Below, in pieces: positions 19,517-28,978 of a stretch of 64,000 bases of DNA. Positions within the stretch are counted from its first letter, which is position 1. The number at the start of each line of letters is the position of its first letter. Location of the stretch: the NCBI GenBank assembly GCA_025355385.1, contig JANXZS010000107.1:1-64000 (forward strand), read 5' to 3'. The position numbers were made by a program, and so were the translations under genes. This DNA comes from Acidobacteriaceae bacterium. GTDB lineage: Bacteria > Acidobacteriota > Terriglobia > Terriglobales > Acidobacteriaceae. The notes beneath the pieces were generated by a model. That model ran no database searches. It saw only the letters and a program-made list of their open reading frames with translations, and was not told the origin of the DNA.

Positions 19517-19779
19517 ATGCCCAGTAAATTCATCCACTTCGCAATTAACGCCGAGGATACCGAGCGAGGCCGGCGCTTCTACGAGAAGGGATTCGGATGG
19601 AAGTTTGAAGAGTGGGGTCCACCTGGATTTTTCAAGATCGATATGCGGGCGGGGCCTCCGGTGCACGTTATCGAATGGAGGGCGAGTCGGGATGGCTCTA
19701 AGCGCCATCCCGGGAGTGGGCCGCCTGTTGTTCTTTTGAAGATACCGAGGGCAATGTTGCGGGCGCCATCGAACTTTGA
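19517..19779 (+). pseudogene. VOC family protein remnant with internal deletion
   Basis: It starts like a normal VOC protein ([40 protein letters not shown]) behind a GGGGAGA ribosome-binding sequence. After about 55 residues it loses homology-like sequence. It then shows the expected last residues [14 protein letters not shown] in a different frame, ending at the TGA 19777-19779. The middle of the gene, roughly 50-60 residues of a normal VOC protein, is missing. Palindromic repeat copy 2 begins about 20 bp downstream. This is the second decayed VOC gene within 4 kb. Confidence 0.75.
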
Positions 19780-19797
19780 GACGAATTAGCCACACCT

Positions 19798-19914
19798 TGA
19801 TCATTTTCCCTGTTGCTGTGTACTTTTTAGAATGGCAATTTGCAGCTTTTCTTAACGGAAAAGCTGCGCCATCCCTCACTTCTCCGGTCTACACCTACAG
19901 GCAAAATGATCTAT
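19798..19914. repeat. Palindromic repeat element, copy 2
   Basis: It has the same inverted ends as copy 1 (GATCATTTTCCCTG on the left; TAGATCATTTTGCCTG on the other strand at the right). The central hairpin is perfect here: GCAGCTTTTC-TTAACG-GAAAAGCTGC. It shares long identical blocks with 8663-8779 (for example TGTTGCTGTGTACTTTTT and GCGCCATCCCTCACT). It lies between the decayed VOC gene and the end of the basic lipoprotein gene. Confidence 0.85.
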
Positions 19915-19999
19915 TGCATTTATTTGAGCGAATATCCGTGCCTGCGTGGGAGAAGGTGGAAGGCGCAGCCCGCAACACGGGGCCGCGCCTGGTTTGGCT

Positions 20000-20275
20000 T
20001 TATCGTGGGTCAGTCTTATCTTCTACCTTCTCTGCGCCGTGCCGGGTTGCCCTGGCGGTTTTGTGCGCAATTTTTTTGGCCCCTCGCGCGGTTTTGTGCG
20101 CGACGTGCTTGGTGCCTTTGGCTACAGCATGACCAGTGTCTTTCGCTGCATCCTTGGTTTCCGATCCCGCTGATTTAATATCCTGCGTGGCCGTGGACTG
20201 CGCCCCGCCGGTAAGGCAGGCACCCAATAGGAGCGATGATGCCAACACCGCCGAAGCAAAGCTAGTTCGACTCAT
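20000..20275 (-). CDS. Basic lipoprotein with Lys/His/Ala repeats
   Basis: A 91-residue product from the ATG at 20275 with a lipoprotein signal (FASAVLASSLLLGAC, lipobox LLGAC, lipidated Cys about 20). The mature protein is a predicted helix with an internal repeat, AKGTKHVAHKTARGAKKIA followed by HKTARATRHGAEK. It is strongly positive and carries several His residues. This composition recalls Lys/Ala-rich histone-like tails, but here on a membrane-anchored export product. Roles such as binding acidic polymers, LPS phosphate or metal are possible; none is proven. An in-frame ATG six codons upstream exists. Confidence 0.65.
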   Translation of the reverse strand: MSRTSFASAVLASSLLLGACLTGGAQSTATQDIKSAGSETKDAAKDTGHAVAKGTKHVAHKTARGAKKIAHKTARATRHGAEKVEDKTDPR

Positions 20276-20415
20276 AATCACCTCGTAGTTCATTTATAGG
20301 GCCGTCGTTCGCTTTTAAGATTCTGCCCAGGCTGTTCGCGTTGTAGGGCGCGATCGCAACTGCGCCGATTTCCCAGGAACGGAGGCGCGCAAGCTCCTGG
20401 CAGCCTGCGCCTTGT

Positions 20416-23034
20416 TCATTCCTGCTTCGCCAGCCAGTCCCGCAGGTTTGGTTGCTGGCCGGTCCGCAGATCGAGGCAGTCGTTGATCTGGTTCTTCGCG
20501 CGAGTCAAAGCCCGTTCCGTTGAAGGAACCTGGTGTGCCGAGAAGAAGCTTCCAACCTGATCCCGCTTCTCAACCGTGCAGAAGGTGCCGGTGGACCCGA
20601 TCAGGCGCCCGCCGGAAGCTGTCGTGAGTTGGATTCTCACCTTTTCCCAGTTCTCCTGGACATACTGCCATGCAACATCCTGCGTCTCGCGAACGCCGAG
20701 CATTGACCCAATCAATCCAGCGGAGTCCTGATTCTTGACCTTGCCCGAAACGGCGTAGTCCAGTGTGCGCTTTTCCATCTCGGGATCGTGAAAACGCCCC
20801 AGGGAATAGAGAGCACCCACGGCAATCTCAGGGTTGGTAGCAGTGGTACTCACGCTTTGCAGTTGCCGGTAGAGCACATCATCGCCGTTAGCCGCCGCAA
20901 GATCGATCGCGGCATGCGCCAGTGTGGCGTCTACCGATCCAGGGTCTTGAATGTATTGAGCCGTAATCTTTTTCGCCTCGGCGATCACTTGCGGGTCTTT
21001 TCCGGTTGAGCCTAAGAGCTTAAAAAGCACCGCACGCTTCTCGGTCTTTTCCGGAGTGTCGGAAGGGGACGGCGGACCTAGCTTCTGCAGTGCGGGGCCA
21101 AAGGTCTTGCGCACCCAGGCAGCAAGTCCCTGGCGGTCGTTCTCTGTAGCAATACGAATGTCGATAGCTGCTATTCCACCAGCTGCACTCTCCAGAATCG
21201 TCGCGCTGTCATCGTCCTTCATCGCCGAAATCAGGTCGAGGTACGACCCGACGGTCGCCTTCTCCGCACGCACCTTTGCCCATTGATCTCCCAGCAGGCT
21301 GATGCGCTCCTCCGGGACCAGCGAGGTCACGTTCTCTACGAGCTTCTGATAAGCCTCCTCGGTATAACTGGTTCGGTAGTATCCCTTGCCCCCTGCGTTG
21401 GCATATAGAAACGGAGAACTCGGTACAGCAAGGCTCTGGTGTGCATTCGCAATGACGTTGCAGTTCACTGGTCCATTCGATCCATCGGCCGCCTTCAGGC
21501 ATACCGGGATGGTCCACACCTGGGCCGTCTCCGCCGTGGCCTTAGGACTGAGAAAGAAGCGCTGCTGGCTGACATCGACCTTGTCCGCCTGTGGAGATCC
21601 GAAGGTTAGAAGGGGCTCTCCGGGCTGCGCCACCAGGCTGCTCATGATCTTGTCCACTGGCTTGTTACTGACCGATGTCTGCGCATTCCAGAAATCTTCA
21701 GCGGTGGCATTTCCATACAGGTGCGCCGCCAGATAGTTATGAACGCCCCGGCGGAAGGTTTCTTCGCCGATGTAGTTCTCAACCATCAGCAGCACCGCTC
21801 CCGCCTTGCCATACGTGATGCCGTCGAACATTTCGTTAATCTGATCGGGCGTATCGGCCTCGGCCCGGATGGTGCGGGTTGTGCGCTGCGCATCCAGATT
21901 CAGTGTGCCGTCAAGCCCGGCGGCAACAAGCTCGGAGATTTTCCACTCAGGCTTCCACTTTTGGAGCGGCTTGTTCTCCATCCAGGTGGCGAACCCTTCG
22001 TTGAGCCAGAGATTGTCCCACCACTCCATGGTGACCATATCGCCGAACCACTGGTGCGCCATCTCGTGCGCCACCACTAGGGCTACATTCCGATTGGCAT
22101 CGACCGAGGCTGTTTTTTCATCGATCAGAAGGTCGGTCTCACGATAGGTAATGACTCCGAAGTTCTCCATCGCGCCTGCCTCAAAGTCGGGCAGCGCAAT
22201 CATGTCCAGCTTGGGCATCGGATATTTGATCCCAAAGTATTCGTTGTAATAGTGCAGGATATATTCGGCAGAAGTGACGGCGGATTTGCCCAGTTGCACC
22301 TTATCCGGAGTCGCACAGGCACGAATGGGAACTCCGTCACTCTGCCCCGAGACGCATTGAAAATCGCCGACGAGGAACGCCACCAGATAGGTCGACATTT
22401 TGGGCGTGGTGGCAAACCGAAGCGTGTGTTTCCCTGCGGACGGCCCCGGCTTGTCGGTCAGGATGTTCGTATTCGAGATGGCCGTATCGCCATCATCCAC
22501 CACCAGGCTGATATCGAATGTAGCCTTGTAGGCAGGCTCGTCGAACGATGGAAAGGCCCGGCGTGCGTCGGTCGACTCAAACTGGGTGACCGCATAGTTG
22601 CGCTTTTTGGTCTTAGACAGATAAAAGCCGCGTAGCTGCCCGTTCAGGATACCGGTGTAGTCAATCTCAAGCGTGTATTTTCCAGCGGGAAGCATGCGCC
22701 GGAACTGAAGCGTTACCTGTTCTTTTTTCTCATCTGGAGTGACCTGAGCGTTCACCACCTTGCCATCCAGCTTTGTGGTTACGCGCAGGAAGTGGATCTC
22801 CAACGCATTCAGGGTGATGGCCTGCACGGGCTTGGCCAACTGGACTTCCACTTCTTCGTGCCCGGCGAAGGTAGCCGCCTTCAGGTCGGGCGTCAGCACC
22901 AGCGAGTAATGGGCAGGAACAACGTCGGGAGACAATCTCTGCGCCTGCGAATGTGGTTGACCCGCGACGATAAGCGAAAGGATCGCAAACACGGCCAGCA
23001 GGCCGCGCTCAAAACAAGGCAGGGAAGCGCGCAT
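20416..23034 (-). CDS. M1 family aminopeptidase (aminopeptidase N type), exported
   Basis: A zinc metallopeptidase that removes N-terminal residues from peptides. From the ATG at 23034 (AAGGAA ribosome-binding sequence) it gives 872 residues with a signal peptide (LAVFAILSLIVAGQPHSQAQ). The substrate-binding GAMENFGVITYRE and the zinc site HEMAHQWFGDMVTMEWWD ... NEGFAT (HExxH-x18-E) are both intact, near residues 290-345. The C-terminal half is a helical repeat domain, ending with an ERAP1-like stretch. Export implies peptide scavenging in the periplasm or outside. The frame is open up to 23103, but only the 23034 start gives a signal peptide. Confidence 0.95.
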   Translation of the reverse strand: MRASLPCFERGLLAVFAILSLIVAGQPHSQAQRLSPDVVPAHYSLVLTPDLKAATFAGHEEVEVQLAKPVQAITLNALEIHFLRVTTKLDGKVVNAQVTPDEKKEQVTLQFRRMLPAGKYTLEIDYTGILNGQLRGFYLSKTKKRNYAVTQFESTDARRAFPSFDEPAYKATFDISLVVDDGDTAISNTNILTDKPGPSAGKHTLRFATTPKMSTYLVAFLVGDFQCVSGQSDGVPIRACATPDKVQLGKSAVTSAEYILHYYNEYFGIKYPMPKLDMIALPDFEAGAMENFGVITYRETDLLIDEKTASVDANRNVALVVAHEMAHQWFGDMVTMEWWDNLWLNEGFATWMENKPLQKWKPEWKISELVAAGLDGTLNLDAQRTTRTIRAEADTPDQINEMFDGITYGKAGAVLLMVENYIGEETFRRGVHNYLAAHLYGNATAEDFWNAQTSVSNKPVDKIMSSLVAQPGEPLLTFGSPQADKVDVSQQRFFLSPKATAETAQVWTIPVCLKAADGSNGPVNCNVIANAHQSLAVPSSPFLYANAGGKGYYRTSYTEEAYQKLVENVTSLVPEERISLLGDQWAKVRAEKATVGSYLDLISAMKDDDSATILESAAGGIAAIDIRIATENDRQGLAAWVRKTFGPALQKLGPPSPSDTPEKTEKRAVLFKLLGSTGKDPQVIAEAKKITAQYIQDPGSVDATLAHAAIDLAAANGDDVLYRQLQSVSTTATNPEIAVGALYSLGRFHDPEMEKRTLDYAVSGKVKNQDSAGLIGSMLGVRETQDVAWQYVQENWEKVRIQLTTASGGRLIGSTGTFCTVEKRDQVGSFFSAHQVPSTERALTRAKNQINDCLDLRTGQQPNLRDWLAKQE

Positions 23035-23282
23035 TCGAAGGTTCCTTAAATCCAAGAAATCTCGCCGGTGAGAGATAGAGCAAACCGTCGGCCTCATCCA
23101 CAATATCGCAAACGCAGCCTACGTATCCAGCGGACGCATTCGAGACGGAGGCGAGTGTCGTGTCTCGGCAGTCCTCTGCATTCATTGTCGGACCGACCGA
23201 AGCACAGCGATATGGAGGGGACTCTCGTTCCATGCGCTCCAGGTGCACGCATGAGCGTGGTCGCTAACTGAGTCCCGGGACT

Positions 23283-24320
23283 TTATGAAAAGTGGACGGA
23301 GGCTGCCCTGGCCGAGCTCCCGGAGATCTCGGCAGCACGGGCTTCTGCATATGCGGCCGCACCCAGCAGTGCAGCGCGGCTCTCGAGAATGATGCGCACC
23401 GGCATCTGATGAAGCAGATCACTCAGTCGGCCCTTGTCCGCAAATGCCTTCATGAACTCGCCCGACTCCATTTTGGGAAGGATGTGCGGGGCTACGCCTC
23501 CGCCAAGATAGATGCCTCCAATCGACAGAATCTTCAGCGCCAGATTTCCCGCTTCCGCGCCATAGGCAGAGACGAACATGTCGAGCGTGCGTGAGCACAA
23601 TTCGCTGCTCCCCGCCACACCCAGCTCGCCAATCACTGCATTGGGGTCTTCCTCCTTCATGCGATCGCGGAGCCATGGCGGCTCTTCCATTCCCTTTACA
23701 TCGCGCAGGAACTCATAAATGCTGGTGATCCCCATGCCTGACACGACACGCTCAAAGCTGACGCGGCCATTGACAGTGCTCCGAAGATAGTGGAACAGAT
23801 CCACTTCATCATCGTTGCGGGCGGCGAAATCGCAGTGGCCCCCTTCAGAAGCCATGGGAACGTGCACCTTGCCATTCCAAACCAGCACCGCCTCTCCCAG
23901 CCCTGTGCCAGCCGAAATGAGACCGCGGTTGCCGATTTGGCTGGTGTCGCCTTCGCTCAACACGTGAATCTGATCCGCGGTGAGTTCAGGAATGCCGTAA
24001 CCATTCGCTTCAAGATCGTTAATCAGAAACAGATGTTCAATCTTGAGATCGTGCGATAGCGAGCGGCTGTCGAGAATCCACGGCAGGTTAGTCAGTTTCA
24101 ATCTGCCGTCGCGAACCGGTCCCGGCACGCCGAAGCACGCTGCAGTGATTTCCTGCCCCGAATTGGTGCCCTCCGTGAGAAACCTCCTGACGACCTCCTC
24201 CAACCCGGTATGTTCGCGGGCCGGATACTTTTCGTCGCGCACATGCTCAAGCTTGCCCTCGGCAAAATCATAGAGCGCCAAATGGACCTTGGTCCCACCC
24301 ACGTCGCCAGCCAGAATCAT
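23283..24320 (-). CDS. glk: Glucokinase
   Basis: It phosphorylates glucose to glucose-6-phosphate with ATP. The 345-residue product begins MILAGDVGGTKVHLALYDF, the ATP-binding phosphate-1 motif of the ROK/hexokinase-like Glk family. It continues with CFGVPGPV, LINDLEANGYGI, GTGLGEAVLVW and EGGHCDFAARND, the last holding substrate-contacting Glu and His. I chose the ATG at 24320 because AGAGAGGA lies just upstream and the motif starts at once; an ATG at 24359 would add 13 residues. It follows zwf by 193 bp on the same strand, so product and next enzyme are encoded together. Confidence 0.95.
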   Translation of the reverse strand: MILAGDVGGTKVHLALYDFAEGKLEHVRDEKYPAREHTGLEEVVRRFLTEGTNSGQEITAACFGVPGPVRDGRLKLTNLPWILDSRSLSHDLKIEHLFLINDLEANGYGIPELTADQIHVLSEGDTSQIGNRGLISAGTGLGEAVLVWNGKVHVPMASEGGHCDFAARNDDEVDLFHYLRSTVNGRVSFERVVSGMGITSIYEFLRDVKGMEEPPWLRDRMKEEDPNAVIGELGVAGSSELCSRTLDMFVSAYGAEAGNLALKILSIGGIYLGGGVAPHILPKMESGEFMKAFADKGRLSDLLHQMPVRIILESRAALLGAAAYAEARAAEISGSSARAASVHFS

Positions 24321-24513
24321 CGAATCCTCTCTAACTTGCCGAAACCTTGCGTTTCCCATCCGGCAAGCAGTGCCGCAGCGTGGCTGTTCAGCACCCCGTC
24401 AGTCTACCGCGCACGGCGGCCAGTCGCCCGTAATGTAAGCGACGGCGGGGTGAATAGACGATGCAGCACCCGTCCCAACACGGCCGATTTATGAGCAAGG
24501 ATAGCGGAATCGT

Positions 24514-26052
24514 TTAAAGCTTGTGCCACTTGCGCCCGTCGCGGGCCAGCAATCGACCGGTTTCCTTGGGGCCCCATGTACCGGCTGCGTAATTGGGAAT
24601 TTTGTCCGGTTTATCGGCCGCCCACTTCTCCAGGATCGGCGTATATAGTGCCCACGTTGTCTCCACGCCATCGCGGTGTGCGAACAAGGTAGCATCGCCC
24701 AGCATTGCATCCAGTAGCAGGCGCTCGTATCCATTTGCGGAGGAGGTTCCGAACGCATCCGCATAGTTAAAGTCCATCACCACCGGGCAGACTGACATAT
24801 CCGGACTAGGGACCTTGGCTCCAAATCGCAGCGAAATCCCTTCATCGGGCTGGATGCGGATCGAGATCAGATTCGGCTGAATTTCACCGCAATGAGCATC
24901 GGGTCCAAGCTTGAAAAGCAACTGTGGCGGTTGCTTGAATTGAATCGTAATCTCGGTAGCGCGCTTTGCCAGTCGTTTTCCGGCGCGAAGATAAAACGGA
25001 ACCCCGGCCCACCGCCAGTTATCCATCTCCAGTCGAATAGCCGCATACGTTTCCGTGCCTGATTTTGTATCTACCCGGTCTTCCTGGCGATATCCTTTCA
25101 CTGCTTTATCGCCCACCATGCCCGGTCCATACTGGCCTCGCACGGCATTCGAGATCGGGATCGGTGCAATCGCCTGCCAGACCTTCAGCTTTTCCTGACG
25201 CACTGCATCGGCTTCAAATGAAATCGGCGGCTCCATGGCAATGAACGACAATAGCTCCATGACGTGATTCTGAACCACGTCGCGCAGTGCTCCCGCCTTC
25301 TCGTAAAATGGCCCGCGGCCTTCGATGCCGATGCTTTCTGCCACCGTGATCTGAACGTGATCGACAAAGTTACGATTCCAGATAGGCTCGAAAATTCCAT
25401 TGGCAAAGCGAAAGACCAGGATGTTCTGGACCGTCGCCTTGCCCAGATAGTGATCGATGCGGAAGACCTGCTTTTCGTCGAAGATCGAGTTGACTTCGTC
25501 ATTCAACTGCCGAGCCGATGCGAGATCGTGACCGAAGGGCTTTTCGATGATGATTCGTACCGTGCCCTTTTCCGGCTTAGCCATTCCTTGAGCGCCGAGC
25601 TGCCCCGTGATGTCGGAAAAATATTCAGGAGCCGTCGCCAGATAGTAGAGACGGTTACCCTGCGTGCCCTGCTCCGCATCCATCTTTTCCAGGAGGGCCT
25701 TTAGTGCCTTATAGCCCGCAGCATCGTCGAAATTCAGCGCGTGGTAACGGAGCTTCGCGATGAACGGATCCAGCTTGGGATCCCTCTCCTCCACATCGCC
25801 GGATTTCACGATGCCCTCGCGCATATCCTTCACAAACTCGTCTTCGAGCGGACGGCGCGCCACTCCCACTACCGCGAATTCCTTGGGCAGCAGGCCGGCC
25901 TGTTCCAGATGAAAGAGCGCCGGCAGTAATTTGCGCTTCGTCAAGTCGCCGGATGCGCCAAAGATGACGACGATGCAAGGCTCGGGAATTCGTTCACTGC
26001 CCTGCGATGCGCTCTGAAGATCCTGAGGAGAGACCTTTACAGTATTTGCCAT
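24514..26052 (-). CDS. zwf: Glucose-6-phosphate 1-dehydrogenase
   Basis: It oxidises glucose-6-phosphate to 6-phosphogluconolactone with reduction of NADP, opening the oxidative pentose phosphate route. From the ATG at 26052 (AAGGAGG eight bases upstream) it gives 512 residues. Visible are the nucleotide-binding [17 protein letters not shown] (about residue 30), the EKPFGHD stretch and the active-site RIDHYLGK (about residue 195). Length is typical. Neither phosphogluconolactonase nor 6-phosphogluconate dehydrogenase lies in the window. Confidence 0.97.
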   Translation of the reverse strand: MANTVKVSPQDLQSASQGSERIPEPCIVVIFGASGDLTKRKLLPALFHLEQAGLLPKEFAVVGVARRPLEDEFVKDMREGIVKSGDVEERDPKLDPFIAKLRYHALNFDDAAGYKALKALLEKMDAEQGTQGNRLYYLATAPEYFSDITGQLGAQGMAKPEKGTVRIIIEKPFGHDLASARQLNDEVNSIFDEKQVFRIDHYLGKATVQNILVFRFANGIFEPIWNRNFVDHVQITVAESIGIEGRGPFYEKAGALRDVVQNHVMELLSFIAMEPPISFEADAVRQEKLKVWQAIAPIPISNAVRGQYGPGMVGDKAVKGYRQEDRVDTKSGTETYAAIRLEMDNWRWAGVPFYLRAGKRLAKRATEITIQFKQPPQLLFKLGPDAHCGEIQPNLISIRIQPDEGISLRFGAKVPSPDMSVCPVVMDFNYADAFGTSSANGYERLLLDAMLGDATLFAHRDGVETTWALYTPILEKWAADKPDKIPNYAAGTWGPKETGRLLARDGRKWHKL

Positions 26053-26222
26053 GAAGTTGACCTCCTTGTCACTTGTTTGTGGATTACGGGGAAGATGTCG
26101 AGTGAAGAGCAACCTATCGCTCTACGCTGGGGGAAATCCCACTCTCTCCCAGCGAAAACCGATGCGGCACCTCAATCGAAGAGCCGCGCCTAACTCGGGT
26201 GGCCCGCATGCCCCGCTAGCAG

Positions 26223-26708
26223 CTAATTCCTGGCTACTCCGTCCGCCGGGGGAGCGATCATGTAGCGGGCTTCGATTGCCTTCACCTTGTTCAGGCGCCG
26301 CACAAACCGCTCTTCTCCCGACTTAAAGTTTGCGTTCAGAAATGCTGTGACAAGCTCCAGGGCGAGCGCGGAACCGATGATCCGGGCGCCCAGTACGAGC
26401 ACGTTCATGTTGTCGTGCTCCACGCCCTGATGGGCGGAATAAGTGTCATGGCACATGGAAGCCAGGATCCCCGGCATCTTGTTCGCCGCGATACCGACAC
26501 CCACGCCGCTGCCGCAGATTAGAATACCTCTTTCAGCCTGGCCTGCCTGTAACGCCTTGCCGACGGCCTCCGCGAAATCCGGGTAGTCCGACGGCTCAGT
26601 GTTGTACGCCCCGAGGTCGATTACCTCATGACCCCGGCGTTCGAGATCTGCGCGTACCTCCTCTTTCAATTCGAAGCCCGCATGATCAGCGGCTACTACA
26701 AGCTTCAT
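26223..26708 (-). CDS. rpiB: Ribose-5-phosphate isomerase B
   Basis: It interconverts ribose-5-phosphate and ribulose-5-phosphate. The 161-residue product begins [18 protein letters not shown] and carries the active-site loop [18 protein letters not shown] (Cys about 67) and the [11 protein letters not shown] stretch, all typical of the RpiB/LacA family. A C-terminal extension of about ten residues ([14 protein letters not shown]) follows. It starts 22 bp after the transketolase stop, so the two are almost certainly co-transcribed. Confidence 0.96.
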   Translation of the reverse strand: MKLVVAADHAGFELKEEVRADLERRGHEVIDLGAYNTEPSDYPDFAEAVGKALQAGQAERGILICGSGVGVGIAANKMPGILASMCHDTYSAHQGVEHDNMNVLVLGARIIGSALALELVTAFLNANFKSGEERFVRRLNKVKAIEARYMIAPPADGVARN

Positions 26709-26730
26709 GGTGCACTCCTCATGGTTGCAA

Positions 26731-28731
26731 CTACTTCTTCTTCGCCAGTTCGACCAGGTTTCGCGCTTTGCTGGCCACGTTTTCTACGTTAAACCCGAGG
26801 TGTTCGAGCGCGACCGGCCCCGGTGCGGACGCACCAAAGCGATCGAGCCCAATTACGTCTCCATGACGGCCTACATACTTCCACCAACCCTGCGTCGCGC
26901 CTGCCTCCACAGCAAGCATTGGAATATGCTCCGGAAAGACCAGCGCCTTGTACTCTGCGCTCTGCTCCTCGAAAACTCGCCAGCTGGGCATGGACACAAC
27001 GCGGGCCGCAATGCCTTCGCTGGCAAGTTGCTGGGCAGTCTTGAGAGCCAGCCACACCTCGGCGCCAGTGGCGACGATCAGCACCGCTGGCGAGTCCCCA
27101 CCTTGTTCCAGCACATACGCACCCTTACAAACTCCGTCGAATACGTTGTACTTTTCCGCATCGAGTATCGGCAGATCCTGCCGCGAAAGCGCCATGAAGC
27201 ATGGACCTTTTCTCTCCAGGGCCAAGCCCCAGACAGCAGAAGTTTCGTTGGCATCCGCCGGACGAAAGTCGGTCATCTGCGGCAGCGCGCGTAACGCCAT
27301 CAGATGTTCGATGGGCTGATGGGTAGGGCCGTCTTCGCCGAGTGCGATGGAGTCGTGCGTATAGACGAAGATCGAGTGGGACTGCATGAGCGCGGCTAGT
27401 CGCAGGGCGGGCTTGCAGTAGTCCGAAAAGACAAAAAAAGTGGAACCATAAGGTATCAGCCCACCATGAACCGCCATGCCATTCACCATGGAACACATGG
27501 CAAACTCGCGAACACCGAAGAAAAGATTTCTCGCCGCGGGATCGAGGTGGAAGTTGCCCCCATCCTTCAGGATTGTTTTGGTCGATGTGGTCAGATCGGC
27601 TGCTCCTCCGAACAACTCCGGCACCGCCTTCGCGATGGTGTTCATCACGTTGCCGCCCGCAGTGCGTGTCGCCATCGGCTTCGCATCCGCAGGGACCACT
27701 GGCAAAGTCTTCTGCCACCCTGGAACCAGTTTACCCGCCATCACGCGCTCAAACTCCCCGGCTAGTTCCGGGTTTTTGCCCTTGTAGGTGGCAAAAATCT
27801 GCTGCCACTCACGCTCTTCCTGCGCGCCCTTTTCTACGGCCTCAAGCCAATTCTTGCCGGCCTCGTCGGGGACGTAAAAGCTCTTGTCCTCCGGCCAGCC
27901 TAGATTTGTTTTGGTCGCGATCACGGCGTCCGCACCGAGGGGCTCTCCATGGGCTTTGCTGGTGCCGGCCTTGGGACTGCCGTAGCCAATGATGGTGCGC
28001 ACGGCGATAATCGATGGCTTGTCAGTCACCGCCTTCGCCGCCTCGATTGCGGCGGAGATGGCCACCAGATCGTTACCGTCCTCCACCCTCTGCACGTGCC
28101 AGTGGTAGGCCTCAAAGCGCTTTTCCACGTCCTCGGTGAACGAAAGTGCCGTGGGTCCATCGAGGGAGATCAAATTGTCGTCATAGAGGCAGATCAGCTT
28201 ACCCAGCCCGAGTGTTCCCGCCAGCGACGCGCTTTCATGCGACACGCCTTCCATCAAATCGCCGTCGCCACACATCATGTAGGTGTAGTGATCCACCACG
28301 TCGAAGCCCGGCTTGTTGTATACGGCGGCGAGATGCCGTTCCGCTACGGCCATGCCTACACTCATCGCAAAGCCTTGCCCCAGTGGCCCCGTGGTTACTT
28401 CCACGCCGTCCGTCTCGCCGTATTCGGGATGTCCGGCGGTATGCGAGCCCCATTGCCGAAACTGCTTCAGGTCATCCATTGACACCTTGTATCCAGTCAG
28501 GTGCAGCACGGAGTAGAGAAGCGCCGACGCATGTCCGTTCGACAAAACAAAGCGGTCGCGGTTGGACCATTTAGAGTTGGCTGGATTATGCCGCATGAAT
28601 TTGTGGAAGAGAAGATAAGCCATTGGCGCGTCTCCCAGGGGTGCCCCGGGGTGCCCGCTCCTGGCTTTTTCTACGGTGTCAACGGCCAGGAAGCGCAGTG
28701 TATTGATGGATAGCTGGTCGAGTTCGCTCAT
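26731..28731 (-). CDS. tkt: Transketolase
   Basis: A thiamine-diphosphate enzyme that moves two-carbon ketol units between sugar phosphates, joining the pentose phosphate pathway to glycolysis. From the ATG at 28731 (AGAAGAGG upstream) it gives 666 residues. Seen are [15 protein letters not shown], the thiamine-diphosphate motif [19 protein letters not shown] (about 155-173) and [12 protein letters not shown] in the pyrimidine domain. It is the first gene of tkt-rpiB-zwf-glk, a compact pentose phosphate supply cluster on the minus strand. Confidence 0.98.
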   Translation of the reverse strand: MSELDQLSINTLRFLAVDTVEKARSGHPGAPLGDAPMAYLLFHKFMRHNPANSKWSNRDRFVLSNGHASALLYSVLHLTGYKVSMDDLKQFRQWGSHTAGHPEYGETDGVEVTTGPLGQGFAMSVGMAVAERHLAAVYNKPGFDVVDHYTYMMCGDGDLMEGVSHESASLAGTLGLGKLICLYDDNLISLDGPTALSFTEDVEKRFEAYHWHVQRVEDGNDLVAISAAIEAAKAVTDKPSIIAVRTIIGYGSPKAGTSKAHGEPLGADAVIATKTNLGWPEDKSFYVPDEAGKNWLEAVEKGAQEEREWQQIFATYKGKNPELAGEFERVMAGKLVPGWQKTLPVVPADAKPMATRTAGGNVMNTIAKAVPELFGGAADLTTSTKTILKDGGNFHLDPAARNLFFGVREFAMCSMVNGMAVHGGLIPYGSTFFVFSDYCKPALRLAALMQSHSIFVYTHDSIALGEDGPTHQPIEHLMALRALPQMTDFRPADANETSAVWGLALERKGPCFMALSRQDLPILDAEKYNVFDGVCKGAYVLEQGGDSPAVLIVATGAEVWLALKTAQQLASEGIAARVVSMPSWRVFEEQSAEYKALVFPEHIPMLAVEAGATQGWWKYVGRHGDVIGLDRFGASAPGPVALEHLGFNVENVASKARNLVELAKKK

Positions 28732-28978
28732 CGTCCTCTTCTCTTTGTCAAAAATATTTCCGCTGCCAGTTCTTCCGACGGCTGCACACATTGCAGCAAC
28801 GGCCCCAGGGGCGCTATGCCATTCTCCTCTTGGATGTCAGGAAGAACGATTCTGTGCGCCATTTTGTTCTGTCTGAAATAAAGCCGTGAGACGCAACCAT
28901 TGCTTCGGAAGTTTGAGAATAAACGAAATCCACCCGAAGTGCCTCACGGGACGTGTGACTATCCGAAGTGTCGGCGCC

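Noticed and set aside
19776-20132. Open frames through the palindromic repeats reading TYRQNDL-like peptides
   Set aside because: The peptide similarity between the two loci comes from the repeated DNA. The frames run into flanking non-homologous sequence and have no ribosome binding site.
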